A DNA stretch of 64,000 nucleotides. Origin: Piliocolobus tephrosceles (Eukaryota > Chordata > Mammalia > Primates > Cercopithecidae). The stretch lies in contig NC_045443.1 in NCBI RefSeq assembly GCF_002776525.5, forward strand, positions 42,544,117 to 42,608,116, written 5' to 3'. Position 1 is the stretch's first letter. Every line of letters starts with the position of its first letter. The position numbers and the translations under genes are program-made. The notes below the pieces were generated by a model. The model had not been told where the DNA came from. It was given only the letters and a program-made list of their open reading frames with translations, and made no database searches. Of the stretch, positions 1 to 11,496 are shown piece after piece.

Positions 1-140
1 AAAATCCTAAGTAAAATGTTAGTGAACCAACTCTACAATGTTAAATATATTTAATACATAAAATGTATTTAGTTGCTTTATTCAGGATTCTCCAGAGAGA
101 CAGAATTGATAGGCTATATATCTCTATATCCTATCGATAT

Positions 141-161
141 ATATACACACACTCACGTATT

Positions 162-194
<33 letters not shown>

Positions 195-206
195 CAGAGA
201 GAGAGA
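141..206. repeat. Compound CA/TA/GA microsatellite
   Basis: A broken CA run is followed by a TA run and a GA run inside the LTR end. It grew from the AT-rich end of the LTR and is likely to vary in length. Confidence 0.9.
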
Positions 207-818
207 TATGAGAAGAGATTTATTAGGATAATAGTAATTGGTTCACTCCATTATGGAGGCAGAAAAATCCCACAATAGACTGTCTGCAAGCTGGAGAACC
301 ACAAAGCTGCTAGGGTGGCCCCGTCAAGTCTGAAATCCTCAGCATCAAGGAAGCAGGTAGCATGGCTCTCAGTTTGAGACCCAAAAGTTGGGGGCCTAGC
401 TGGTCCCAGCCCCATAGTCTAAAAGCCTGAGAACCTGGAGTCCTGACATCCAAGGTCAAGAAAGGAAGAGCATCCTGGCTCCAGAAGGAAGAGAGAGCAA
501 GAATTTGTCCTTCCTCTTCCTTTTAGTTCCATCTGGGTCCCCAGACAAATGGATGGTGCCTGTCTCTATTGAGGGTGAATCTTCCCCACTTAGTCTTCCA
601 AGTCACGTACCAATCTCCTCTGGAAATCCCCTCACAGACATGCCTGGGGCAGCCCAGTGATTCTAATAAAAGGCCAAACCACCTGGGTTACCCTTTCAGC
701 AGAAGAGGGATGGGCTCACCACCTAGTGAAGCATCGAGGATAAGTAGTGCAATGATTCAGAAAAAATGATACCTTACCAGCTATCTGGGTATCCCTTAAT
801 TCAGTCAAGTTGACACCC

Positions 819-831
819 AAAATCAACCATC
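819..831. repeat. Left target-site duplication of the 832-8484 L1
   Basis: AAAATCAACCATC occurs here and again at 8485-8497, exactly bracketing the L1. After the right copy the LTR resumes with ACA, so the duplicated bases belong to the LTR terminus. Confidence 0.92.
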
Positions 832-2602
832 GGTATTGTAAATTTTAGCTCCAGATCAACTGCAAGAATAGACCAGCAATCCTGAGAGGACCCACAAACC
901 CTCCGAAGGAAGCAGAATGCTCCTGCAGGACCTGGGAGACACCCCAAATACCGTGAGTGCTCCAAACGCGGAAGTGGGAAAGGGAGACCCTCCTCTCCTG
1001 AACACACACCCACTGGAGAAACTGAAGATGTGTTTGCAGTAGTAGTTCCCGAGTTTACCTGACGCTGTCAAGTTAGAGAGCCGAGCTGAGCGAAATACAG
1101 GGACAGAGGAAGTAGCAGAAAGGCACTGGGAGCTCGCTGGATCCCTAAGCAGCCCATTCTTGCCTGGCACCACAGGGATCCATCAGGAGAGTGGCCAGAG
1201 GAGCAGGGGGTAAAACTCTACAGGGAAAAGGACTTCTCTAGCTGAAGTCTGTAACAATTTGAACTGGGCGAGAAGCCTACTGGCCAGAATTCCAGGGAGG
1301 GTGTGATTCCAGCTTGCAGACTTCATAGGCAGAGGAAGAACTAAAGCCCTTTTCTCATTATTTGTTTATTTATTTATTTGAGACAGAGTCTTACTCTGTC
1401 CCCCAGGCTGGAGTGCAGTGGCACGATCTCGGCTCACTGCAACTTCCACGTCCCTGGTTCAAGCCATTCCCCTGCTTCAGCCTCCCGAGTAGCTGGGACT
1501 GCGTGCATGTGCCACCATGCCTGGCTAATTTTTGTGTTTTTAGTAGAGATGGGGTTTCACCATGTTAGCCAGGCTGATCTCAAACTGCTGACCTCAGGCA
1601 ATCCACCTCCCTCGGCTTCCCAAAGTGCTGGGATTACAGGTGTGAGCTATCACGCCAGGCCTAAATCCCCTTTCGCAGCTGGGAGGCTGAAAGCCTAGGG
1701 CAAGTTTTTAAGTCCAACTCACTCTCCACCTGGAAACAGACTCAGAACTGTTGCAGGGGACATGGTGGGAGTGATGCTGGCCCTTCAGTTTGCATGGGAG
1801 CTGGGTGAGGCCTGTGACTGCTGGCTTTCCCCCATTTCCCTGACAACCTGCATGACTCAGCAGATGCAGCCATAATCCTCCTGGGTACACAACTCCAGTA
1901 ACCTTGGAATCTTACCCCCATCCCTCGTAGCAGCTGCAGCAAGACTCGCCCAAGGAGAGTATGAGATCAGACAAGCCTAGCCCTACCCCACCCACCTCCC
2001 AGTGGTCCTTCCCTACCCACTCTGGTAGCAGAAGACAAAGGACATATAATCTTGGAAGTTCTGGGGCCCTGCCCACCGCTGGTCCCTCTCCACACGACTA
2101 CAGCTGAAGCTTTCTGGAAAGTACCCCCTTCTGGCAGGAGGCCAACCAGCACAAAAATAGAGCATTAAAACACCAAAGCTAAGGACCCCCATGGAGTTCA
2201 TTGCACCCTCCGTCACTTCCACCAGAACAGGCGCTAGTATCCATGGCTGAGAGACCCATAGACTGTTCATATCACAGGACTCTGTGCAGACAACCCCCAG
2301 CACCAGCCTGGAGCCAAGCAGACTTGCTGGGTGGCTAGACCCAGAAGAGAGACAACAATCACTGCAGTTCAGCTCACATGAAGCCACTTCCACAGGAAAA
2401 CAGGGAGAGTACTACATCAAGGGAAGACCCTATGGGACAAAAGAATCTGAACAACAGACTTCAGCCCTAGATCTTCCCTCTGACAGAAGGAAGCCAAATG
2501 AGAAGGAACCAGAAATGAGAAGGAACCAGAAAACCAGCCCTGGTAATATGACAAAACAAGGTTTGTCAACACCCCTAAAAAAATCACACTAGTTCACCAG
2601 CA
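832..2602 (+). promoter_or_regulatory. L1 5' UTR (ancestral internal promoter region)
   Basis: This is the untranslated leader of the old L1, GC-richer than its surroundings, where the ancestral internal promoter lay. It is interrupted by an Alu at 1357-1660. Nothing in the sequence shows that it is still active. Short open frames here on both strands are not conserved coding sequence. Confidence 0.7.
1357..1660 (-). mobile_element. Alu (AluS-type), antisense, in the L1 5' UTR
   Basis: A full dimeric Alu in reverse. The T-rich head has a TTTA repeat, followed by GAGACAGAGTC, then the CCCAAAGTGCTGGGATTACA block near 1619-1638 and a GGCC end. The target-site duplication CTAAAGCCCTTTTCTC (1341-1356) matches CTAAATCCCCTTTCGC (1661-1676) with three mismatches. 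Confidence 0.96.
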
Positions 2603-3533
2603 ATGAATCCAAACCAAGAAGAAACCCCTGATTTACCTGAAAAAGAATTCAGGAGGTTACTTATTAAGCTAATCAGGGAGGGATCTGAGAAAGGTAAAGC
2701 CCAATGCAAGGAAATCCAAAAAATGATATAAAAAGTGAAGGGATAAATATTAAATGTAACAGATAGCTTAAAGAAAAAACAATAAAAACATTCAGGAATC
2801 TTTGGACACACTTTTAGAAATGCAAAATGCTCTGCTAAGTCTCAGCCATAGAATTGAACAAGTAGAAGAAAGAAATTCAGAGCTCGAAGACAAGGTCTTT
2901 GAATTAACCCAATCCAACAAAGACAAAGAAAAAAGAATAGGAAAATATGAACAAAGTCTCCAAGAAGTCTGGGATTATGTTAAACAACCAAACCTAAAAA
3001 TAATCAGTGTTCCTGAGGAAGAAGACAATTCTAAAAGCTTGGAAAACATATTTGGGGGACTAATCAAGGAAAACTTCCCCAGCCTTGCTAGAGATCTAGA
3101 CATCCAAATACAAGAAGCACAAAGAACACCTGGGAAATTCATCACAAAAAGGTCTTTACCTAGGCACATTGTCATCAGGTTATCCAAAGTTAAGATAAAG
3201 GAAAGAATCTTAAGAGCTGTGAGACACAAGCACCAGGCAACCTATAAAGGAAAACCTATCAGATTAACAGCAGATTTCTCAGCAGAAACCCTACAAGCTA
3301 GAAGGGATTGGGTCTCTAACTTCAGCCTCCTCAGACAAAGCAATTATCAGCCAAGAATTTTGTATCCAGTAAAACTAAGCATCATATATGAGGGAAAGAT
3401 ATAGTCATTTTCAGACAAACAAATGCTGAGAGAATTCACTATTACCAAGTCACTACAAGAACTGCTAAAAGGTGCTCTAAATCTTGAAACAAATCCCAGA
3501 AACACATCAAAACAGAGTCTCTTTAAAGTATAA
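2603..3533 (+). pseudogene. L1 ORF1 remnant (RNA-binding chaperone), broken
   Basis: ORF1p is the trimeric coiled-coil RNA-binding protein that coats L1 RNA. The ancestral start is probably the ATG at 2603 (reads MNPNQEE). Frame shifts and stops break the N-terminal part before about 2800. An open stretch of 200 residues (2802-3404) then covers the end of the coiled coil (IEQVEERNSELEDKV), the RRM-like domain (around PRHIVIRLSKV) and the C-terminal domain with the family's ARRDW motif. A TAG at 3402-3404 ends it early, about 43 codons before the expected stop at 3531. The remnant is some tens of bases shorter than a typical L1 ORF1. It is not functional. Confidence 0.93.
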
Positions 3534-3603
3534 ATCACACAGGACCTATGAAACAAAATATGAGTTAAAAAACAAAAACCAAAGTATGCAGGCTACAAAG
3601 AGC

Positions 3604-6600
3604 ATGATGAATGCAACGGTACCTCACATTCTAATACTAACATTGAATGTAAACAGCCTAAATGCTCCACAGAACCACAGAATCTATAAGAACTCACCAA
3701 CCAACTATCTGCTGTCTTCAGGAGACTCACTCACCTAATACATAAGAACTCACATAAATTTAAAGGGGTGGAAAAAGGCATTTCATGCAAATGGACACCA
3801 AAAGTGAAGAGGCATAGCTATTCTTATATCAGACAAAACAAAACTTAAAGCAACAGCGGTTAAAAGAGACAAAAAGGGATATTATATAATGGTAAAAGGC
3901 CTGGTCCAACAGGAAAACATCACAATCCTAAACATATATGCACTTAACACTGGAGCTCCCAAATGTATAAAACAATTACTAACAGACCTAAGAAACGAGA
4001 AAGACAGCAACACCATACTAGTGAGGGACTTCAATATTAAATTGACAGCACTAGACAGGTCAAGACAGAAAGTCAACAAAGAAACAATGGATTTAAACTA
4101 TACGCAACCTAAACAAATGGACTTAACAGATATATACAGAACATTTCAAACAACAATTGCAGCATACACATTCTATTCAACAGCACATGGAACTTTCCCA
4201 AGATAGACCATAAGATAGGCCATAAAACAAGCCTCAATAAATTTAAGAAAATTGAAATAATATCAAGCACTTTCTCTGACCACAGTGGAATAAAACTGGA
4301 AATGAACTCCAAAGGGAACCTTTGAAACCATGCAAATACATGGAAATTAAGTAACCTGCTCCTGAATGAGCACTGGGCCAAAAACAAAATCAAGATGGAA
4401 ATTCAAAAAATTCTTCCAACTGAATGACAATAATGACACAACCTATCAAAAAAACCTCTGGGAGCAGCTAATGTGGTGCAAAGAGGAAAGTTCATAGCCC
4501 TAAATGCCTACATCAAAAAGTCTGAAACAGTGCAAACAGACAATCTAAGGTCACACCACAAGGAACTACAGAAGCAAGAACAAACCAAACCCAATCCCAG
4601 CAGAAGGAAGGAAATAACCAAGATCAGAGCAGCACTAAATGAAATTGAAACAAACAAACAAAAAAATAGAAAAGATAAATGAAACAAAAGGCTGGTTATT
4701 TGAAAAGATAAATAAAATTAATAAATCATTAATGAGATTAACCAAGAAAAGAAGAGAGAAAATCCAAATAACTTCACTGAGAAATGAAACAGAAGATATT
4801 ACAACTGACACCATTGAAATACAAAAGTACATTCAAGGCTACTATGAACACCTTTATGCACATAAACTAGAAAACCTAGAAGAGATGGATAAATTCCTTG
4901 AAAAATACAACCCTCCTAGCTTAAATCAGGAAGAATTAGATACCCTGAACAGACCAATAACAAACAGCAAGATTGAAATGGTAATTTAAAAATTACCAAC
5001 AAAAAAATGTCCAGGACCAGACAGATTCACAGCGGAATTCCATCAGACTTTCAAAGAAGAATTGGTACCAATCCTTTTGACACTATCCCACAAGACAGAG
5101 AAAGAAGGAACCCTCCGTAATTCATTCTATGAAGCCAGCATCACCCTAATACCAAAACCAGGAAAAGACACAACCAAAAAAGAAAACTACAGGCCGATAT
5201 CCTTGATGAAAATAGATGCTAAAATCCTTAACAAAATACTTTGCTAACCAAATCCAACAACATATCAAAAAGATAATCAACCATGATCAAATGGGTTTCA
5301 TACCAGGGATGCAGGGATGGTTTAACATCTGCAAATCAATAAATGTGATACACCACATAAACAGAATTAAAAACAAAAATCACATGATCATCTCAATAGG
5401 TGCAGAAGAAGCATTTGACAAAATCTAGCATCACTTTATGATTAAAACCCTCAGCAAAACTGGCATACAAGGGACACACCTTAATGTAATAAGAGCCATC
5501 TATGACAAACCCACAGCCAACATAATACCGAATGGGGAAGAGTTAAAGGCATTCCCTCTGAGAACAGGAACAAGACAAGGATACCCACTCTCACCACTCC
5601 TCTTCAGCACAGTACCGGAGTCCTAGCCAGAGCAATCAGACAAGACAAAGAAATAAAGGGCATCCAAATCAGTAAAGGGGAAGTCAAACTGTCCAGGTTT
5701 GCTGACGATATGACCGTTTACCTTGAAACCCCAAAGAACTCCTCCAGAAAGCTTCTAGAATTGATCAAAGAATTCAGCAAAGTTTCCAGATACGAAGTTA
5801 ATGTACACAGATCAGTAGCTCTTCTATATACCAACAGCGACCAAGTGGAGAATCAAATCAAGAACTCAACCCCTTTTACAATAGCTGCAAAAAAAAAAAA
5901 AAAAAAAAAATTACTTAGGGATATACCCAATAAAGGAGTCAAAAGACCTTTACAAGGAAAACTACAAAACACTGCTGAAAGAAATTGCAGATAACAAACA
6001 AGTGGAAACACATCCCATGTTCATGGATGGGTAGAATCAACATTGTGAAAATGACCATACTGCCAAAAGCAATCAAAAAATTCAACACAATCCCCATGAA
6101 AATACTACCATCGTTCTTCACGGAGTTAGAAAAAACAATTCTAAAATTCATATGGAACCAAAAAAGAGCCCACATAGCTAAAGCAAGACTAAGCAAAGAG
6201 AACGAATCTAGAGGCAACACACTACTATATTTCAAACTATATTTCAAGGCCACAGTCACCAAAACAGCATTGTACTGATATAAAAATAGGCAAATAGACC
6301 AATGGAACAGAATAGAGAACCCAGAAGTAAATCCAAATACTTACAGCCAACCAATCTTTGACAAAGCAAACAAAAACATAAAGTGGGGAAAGGACACCCT
6401 TTTCAACAAATGGTGCTGGGATAATTGGCTAGCCACATGTAGGAGAATGAAACTGGATCCTCATCTCTCACCTTATACAAAAATCAACTTAAGATGGATT
6501 AAGGACTTAAATCTAAGACCTGAAACTATAAAAATTCTAGAAGACAACATTGGAAAAACCCTTCTAGACATTGGCTTAGGCAAGGATTTCATGACCAAAA

Positions 6601-7286
6601 ACTCAAAAGCAAATGCAATAAAAACAAAGATAAATAGCTGGGACCAAATTAAACTAAAGAGCTTTCACACAGTAAAAGGAACAGTAAGCAGAGTAAATAG
6701 ACAACCCACAGAGTGGGAGAAAATCTTCACAATCTATATACCTGACAAAGGACTAATATCCAAAATCTACAATGAACTCAAATAAATCAGTAAAAAAAAA
6801 AAAAAAAAAAAAAAAATCTCAACAAAAAGTGGGCTAAGGACATGAAGAGACAATTCTCAAAAGAAGATATACAAATGACCAACAAACATGAAAAAATGCT
6901 CAATATCACTAATGATAAGGGAAATGCAAATCTAAACCACAATGCAATACCATGTTACTCAAGCAAAAATGGCCATAATCAAAAAATCCAAAAACTGTAG
7001 ATGTTGGCATGGATGTGGCAATTAGAGAACACTTCTATACTGCTGGTGGGAATGTCAACTAGTACAGCTGCTATGGAAAACAGTGTGGAGTTTCTTTAAA
7101 GAACTAAAAGCAGAACTACCATTGGATCTAGCAATCTCACTACTGGGTATCAACCCAGAGAAAAATAAGTCATTATTCAAAAAAGATACTTGCACATACA
7201 TGTTTATAGCAGCACAATTCACAATTGCAAAATCATGGAACCAAAACAAACGCCCATCAATCGAGTGGATAAAGAAACTGTGGTAT
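3604..7286 (+). pseudogene. L1 ORF2 remnant (endonuclease / reverse transcriptase), broken
   Basis: ORF2p carries an APE-type endonuclease followed by a reverse transcriptase. The likely start is the ATG pair at 3604/3607. Endonuclease signs are LTLNVNSLN (about 3640), RDFN near 4025 where the family has GDFN, and SDHSGIKLE near 4275. Reverse transcriptase signs are the FADD active site at 5698-5709, TGTRQGYPLSPLLF before it, and KNIPCS-like thumb residues after 5990. At least ten frame breaks are visible. Two internal A runs (about 5890-5910 and 6793-6816) have expanded beyond the usual lengths. The normal C-terminus is lost at the junction with another L1 at 7287. Confidence 0.93.
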
Positions 7287-8368
7287 ATAGGAATCCAACT
7301 TACAAGGGATGTGAAGGACCTCTTCAAGGAGAACTACAAACCACTGCTCAATGAAATAAAAGAGGACACAAACAAATGGAAGAACATTCCATGCTCATGG
7401 ATAGGAAGAATCAATATCGTGAAAATGGCCATACTGCCCAAGGTAATTTATAGATTCAATGCCATCCCCATTAAGCTACCAATGACTTTCTTCACAGAAT
7501 TGGAAAAAATTACTTTAAAGTTCATATAGAACCAAAAAAGAGCCCACATTGCCAAGACAATCCTAAGTCAAAAGAACAAAGCTGGAGACATCACGCTACC
7601 TGACTTCAAACTATACTACAAGGCTACAGTAACCAAAACAGGATGGTACTGGTACCAAAACAGAGATATAGACCAATGGAACAGAACAGAGACCTCAGAA
7701 ATAATACCACACACTTACAACCATCTGATCTTTGACAAACCTGACAAAAACAAGAAATGGGGAAAGATTCCCTATTTAATAAATGGTGCTGGGAAAACTG
7801 GCTAGCCATATGTAGAAAGCTGAAACTGGATCCCTTCCTTACACCTTATACAAAAGTTAATTCAAGATGGATTAGAGACTTAAATGTTAGATCTAAAACC
7901 ATAAAAACCCTAGAAGAAAACCTAGGCAATACCATTCAGGACGTAGGCATGGGCGAGGACTTCATGACTAAAACACCAAAAACAATGGCAACAAAAGCCA
8001 AAGTAGACAAATGGGATCTAATTAAAGTAAAGAGTTTCTGCACAGCAAAAGAAACTACCGTCAGAGTTAATAGGCAACCTACAGAATGGGAGAAAATTTT
8101 TGCAATCTACTCATCTGACAAAAGGCTACTATCCAGAATGTACAAGGAACTCAAACAAATTTACAAGAAAAAAACAAACAACCCACCAAAAAGTGGGCAA
8201 AGGATATGAACAGACACTTCTCAAAAGAAGACATTTATGCAGCCAACAGACACATGAAAAAATGCTCATCATCACTAGCCATCAGAGAAATGCAAATCAA
8301 AATCACAATGAGATACCATCTCACACCAGTTAGAATGGTGATCATTAAAAAGTCAGGAAACAACAGGT
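7287..8368 (+). mobile_element. Younger L1 (L1PA-like) ORF2 fragment embedded in the older L1
   Basis: At about 7287 the sequence jumps from the distal end of ORF2 (IEWIKKLWYI) back to the middle of ORF2 (GIQLTRDVKDLFKENYKPLL). It runs about 1.08 kb to NNR (GGAAACAACAGGT, 8356-8368), where it stops without reaching a 3' UTR or a poly(A). Base similarity to young L1PA is clearly higher than in the flanking L1. No target-site duplication is visible. A TAG at 7527-7529 replaces the expected Trp codon; a further open frame runs 7757-8209. Confidence 0.88.
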
Positions 8369-8484
8369 ATATAATGCTCAACTGATGGGTACAATAGGAT
8401 CTCACAAATCACCACTAAGGAATTTACTCATGTAACAACTACCCCAATAATTTATGCAAAAAAAAGAGTGAAAAAAAAAGCCAC

Positions 8485-8500
8485 AAAATCAACCATCACA
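8485..8500. repeat. Right L1 target-site duplication and LTR terminus
   Basis: AAAATCAACCATC (8485-8497) repeats 819-831 exactly. ACA (8498-8500) completes the LTR end interrupted by the L1. Confidence 0.9.
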
Positions 8501-8562
8501 TTAGTTATTAATTAAATATATTACATAGCCTAATAAATAAGTTAATTAAGAATTATACATTA

Positions 8563-8877
8563 CAGGCAGGGGGCAGTGGCTCATGCCTGTAATCCCAACA
8601 CTTGGGGAGGCTGAGGCAGGCGGATCATGAGGTCAGGAGATTGAGACCATCCTGGCCAACATGGTGAAACCCCATCTCTACTAAAATACAAAAAAAAAAA
8701 AAAAAAAATCAGCCAGGCATGGTGGTGCATGCTGGTAGACCCAGCTACTTGGGAGGCAGAGGCAGAGGAATTGCTTGAACCAGGGAGGCAGAAGTTGCAG
8801 TTAGGCCAGATTGCACCACTGTACTCCAGCCCGGTGACAGAGCAAGACTCCAGCTCCAAAAAAAAAAAAAAAAAAAA
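8563..8877 (+). mobile_element. Alu (AluS-type), sense
   Basis: A dimeric Alu from GGCAGGGGGCAGTGGCTCA to an A-rich tail. The middle A-linker is expanded to about 19 A. The target-site duplication AAGAATTATACATTA (8548-8562) is repeated, slightly changed, at 8876-8890. Confidence 0.96.
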
Positions 8878-9057
8878 GAGTTATACATCATAATCAAGAA
8901 TATAAGAATATAAGGAACATCATCAGAAAATCTGTATCAGAAAATATATTAAATTCTTTATTTCTTTTAAAATAAATAAAAATTAAAATATAGTATTGTA
9001 ATTTGTGATATTAATAAACGAAAGGAGAAAATTATAATGATCAAATAATTGATTCAG

Positions 9058-9348
9058 CCAGGCACGGTGGCTCACGCCTGTAATCCCAGCACTTTGAGAG
9101 GCCGAGGTGGGCGGATCAAGAGGTCAGGAGTTTGAGACCAGCCTGACCAACATGGTGAAACCCCGTCTCTACTAAAAATACAAAAATTAGTGGGACACGG
9201 TGGTGGGCACCTGTAATCCCAGCTACTCAGGAGGCTGAGGCAGGAGAATCTCTTGAACCCAGGAGGCCGAGGTTGCAGTGAGCCCAGATCACACCACTGC
9301 ACTCCAGCCTGGGCAACAGAGCAAGACTCCATCTCAAAATAAATAAAT
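9058..9348 (+). mobile_element. Alu (AluS-type), sense
   Basis: A complete Alu with an AAAT-repeat tail. The perfect 15-bp duplication AAATAATTGATTCAG flanks it at 9043-9057 and 9349-9363. Confidence 0.97.
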
Positions 9349-9599
9349 AAATAATTGATTCAGAAAAACATTTGATGAGGTTCAGTGCCCATTAAAAAAA
9401 CGTTAGAAATAGTAAAGAACATCCTTTGTAAAACGTATTAATATATACCCAAACCCTAAATATTATAAATCATGAAAAAACTTTATATGCATAAATTTTA
9501 TGATTAGGGATAAGGATAGCACTGTTATCTATCCTGTTCCATAGAGTGTTGGAGGCTGTGACCAATATGATAAGGAAAGAAACGTAAGAAAAGTGTTTT

Positions 9600-10614
9600 T
9601 GTTGATAATTGCATCATATACTTTTCCCTTTACATACAGTTTTCATTGTGTTCTACAAATTTTTTTATAGTCTATTTTCAGTTTTGTATACTCTATTTTC
9701 AATTTCATTTTATTGAAAACATTTTCTAATTTTCCTTATGACTTCTTCTCTGACCCATGGATTCTGTAGGGTTATGTTGTTTCATTTCCAAATATCTGGG
9801 GATTTTCAGATATTTTTCTATTATTGGCTTCTCATCCAATTTTATCATGATCAGAGAAGCTACTTTGCATGATCCTAATCATTTTAAATTTGTTGAAGTT
9901 TGTTTTATGGACCAGAACATGGTCTATCTTGGTGAATATTCTATGTTCAATTAAAAAAATGTGTATTTTGCCATTGTTGAGTTTTGTGTACTATAAATGT
10001 CAATTAGGTCAAGTTTGTTGATAGAGTTCTTCAGGTGTTCTAAATCCTTAATGATTTTCCGCCACTTTGTTTTATCAAGTTTTGAAAGAGGAGTGTTGAA
10101 ACCGCCAACTTAATTGTGAATTTGTCTATTTCTCCTTTCAGTTCTATCAGTTTTTAAGCTCTATTTTTAGGCTCATCCACTTTTAGGATTTTTGTGTATT
10201 CATAGTGAATTCACTTCTTATCATCAGGTAATGTCCTTCTTTTATCCTTTATAATAGCTCATGTTTTGAATTTTACTTTGTCTGATATTAAAATGACCAC
10301 TCCAGCTTTCTCTTTGTTAGTATTTGCATGGTATATCTTTTTCCATTCATTTACTGTCATCCTACCTAGGTCATTATTATTGAAATAAGTTTCTTATAAA
10401 CATTTGGGTCATCTTTTAAAATCCATTCTTCCAATCTCTGTTTTTTAATTGGTAAACTTAGACTATTTATATTTGATATAATTATTGATAAGATTGTGCT
10501 ACAGTCTATCTTGCTAGGTGGTTTCTATTTATTCACCTGTTTTTGTTTGTTTGTTTGTTTCTTTTATGTGTTATGCCTGCTTTTCTTCTTCCTGACTTAT
10601 ATCTCCACAATTGA
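9600..10614 (-). mobile_element. Old mammalian L1 (L1M), antisense, ORF2 endonuclease region
   Basis: T-rich plus strand whose reverse complement gives the first third of L1 ORF2. Recognisable parts are the TTCATTTCCAAATATCTGGGG block near 9781-9801, the ATGTGTATTTTGCC block near 9960, and the GTATTTGCATGGTATATCTTTTTCC block near 10320. All frames are heavily broken. It continues, past an inserted L1 tail, at 11497. Confidence 0.8.
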
Positions 10615-11174
10615 ATTTATTTAAATTATTTTGATTTGACAAATAATAATTACATATTTATGGAGTACAATGTGCTAGGTATATGTATGCATGGCAGAAT
10701 AATGATATCAAGCCAATTAACACATCCATCACTTCACATACTTAACCTTTTTTTGTAGTAAGAACATCTAACATTGCTATTCTTTTAGCAATTTTGAAGT
10801 ATACATTACATTACTATTAACTATGGTCATCTTGCTACATAATAGATCTTGAAAACTTTTCTTCCTCCTGTCTGATTTGAACTTTATATCCTTTGGTCAA
10901 CTTCTCTTCATTCTTAATCTCCCCATCTTCACCTCTCACCACAACAACTCTGGTAACCAGCATTCTACTCTTACTTCTAAAAATTCAATTTTTTCACAAT
11001 TTGATTTTTTATACCTTTCCTTGATTTTTTTAGTAAGTACCCTATGTTTTACAAAATATATCTTCAAATAATATTCTATTGCTTTGTGTTTAGTGTAAGG
11101 ACCTAAACTTAAAATACCATACTCTCAATTTCTCCCTCCCATCTTTGTGCTATTAGTTTCATATACCTTACTTT
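10615..11174 (-). mobile_element. L1M 3' end fragment, antisense, inserted in the older L1
   Basis: Starting at the T-rich 10615, the plus strand is the reverse complement of an L1M 3' UTR. Landmarks are the TTGACAAATAATAATTACAT block near 10635 and the AACTATGGTCATCTTGCTAC block near 10820. A 3' end here, between ORF2 sequence on the left and ORF1/5' sequence on the right of one orientation, is best explained by a 5'-truncated L1 inserted into the older one. Confidence 0.7.
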
Positions 11175-11187
11175 TACATACACTTTT

Positions 11188-11483
11188 TTTTTTTTTCTTT
11201 TGAGATGGAGTCTTGCTCTGTCGCCCAGGCTGGAGTGCAATGGCATAATCTTGGCTCACTGCAACCTCCACCTCCCCGGTTCAAGCGATTCTCCTGCCTC
11301 AGCCTCCTGAGTAGCTGGGACTACAGATGTGCATCACCACTCACAGCTAATTTTTGAATTTTTAGTAGAGACAGCATTTCACCATGTTGGCTGGGCTGGT
11401 CTTTAACTCCTGAACTCAGGTGATTCGCCTGCCTGAGCCTCCCAAAGTGCTGGGATTACAGGTGTGAGCCACCACACCCGGCC
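11188..11483 (-). mobile_element. Alu (AluS-type), antisense
   Basis: A full reverse Alu with T-rich head, GAGATGGAGTCTTGCTCTG and the GGATTACAGGTGTGAGCC end. The perfect duplication TACATACACTTTT lies at 11175-11187 and 11484-11496. Confidence 0.97.
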
Positions 11484-11496
11484 TACATACACTTTT

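Larger units (their letters stand above)
64..831 (-). mobile_element. ERVL-type LTR (MLT2-like), antisense, split by an L1
   Basis: On the minus strand this reads as an LTR of the MLT2 (ERVL) group. The plus strand shows the family's landmarks in reverse: the CCAGAGAGACAGAATTGATAGG block near 80-112, the GGAGGCAGAAAAATCCCACA block near 255-275, and the closing GTTGACACCCAAAATCAACCATC at 809-831. The last three bases that complete the LTR terminus (ACA) lie at 8498-8500, after an inserted L1. A CA/TA/GA microsatellite (141-206) occupies the usual AT-rich end. It is a fossil regulatory sequence of an old endogenous retrovirus and carries no coding potential. The family group is fairly sure; the subfamily is not. 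Confidence 0.75.
832..8484 (+). mobile_element. Full-length old primate L1 (L1PB-like) with nested insertions
   Basis: A complete non-LTR retrotransposon. It has a GC-rich 5' UTR (832-2602), ORF1 remnant (2603-3533), ORF2 remnant (3604-7286), a foreign L1 patch (7287-8368), its own 3' UTR end (8369-8460, with the ATCTCACAAATCACCACTAA stretch) and an A-rich tail. Perfect 13-bp target-site duplications flank it. The 3' end and 5' UTR fit the L1PB / old L1PA grade rather than young L1PA. An Alu interrupts the 5' UTR at 1357-1660. Several hundred bases of the end of ORF2 and the proximal 3' UTR are missing at the patch. Both frames are broken, so the element is dead. Confidence 0.88.

Noticed and set aside
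2802..3404. A 200-residue open frame with a coiled coil
   Set aside because: It is the middle and C-terminal part of a broken L1 ORF1, not a host gene.
7287..8368. An ordinary second L1 insertion
   Set aside because: There is no poly(A), no 3' UTR and no target-site duplication around it.
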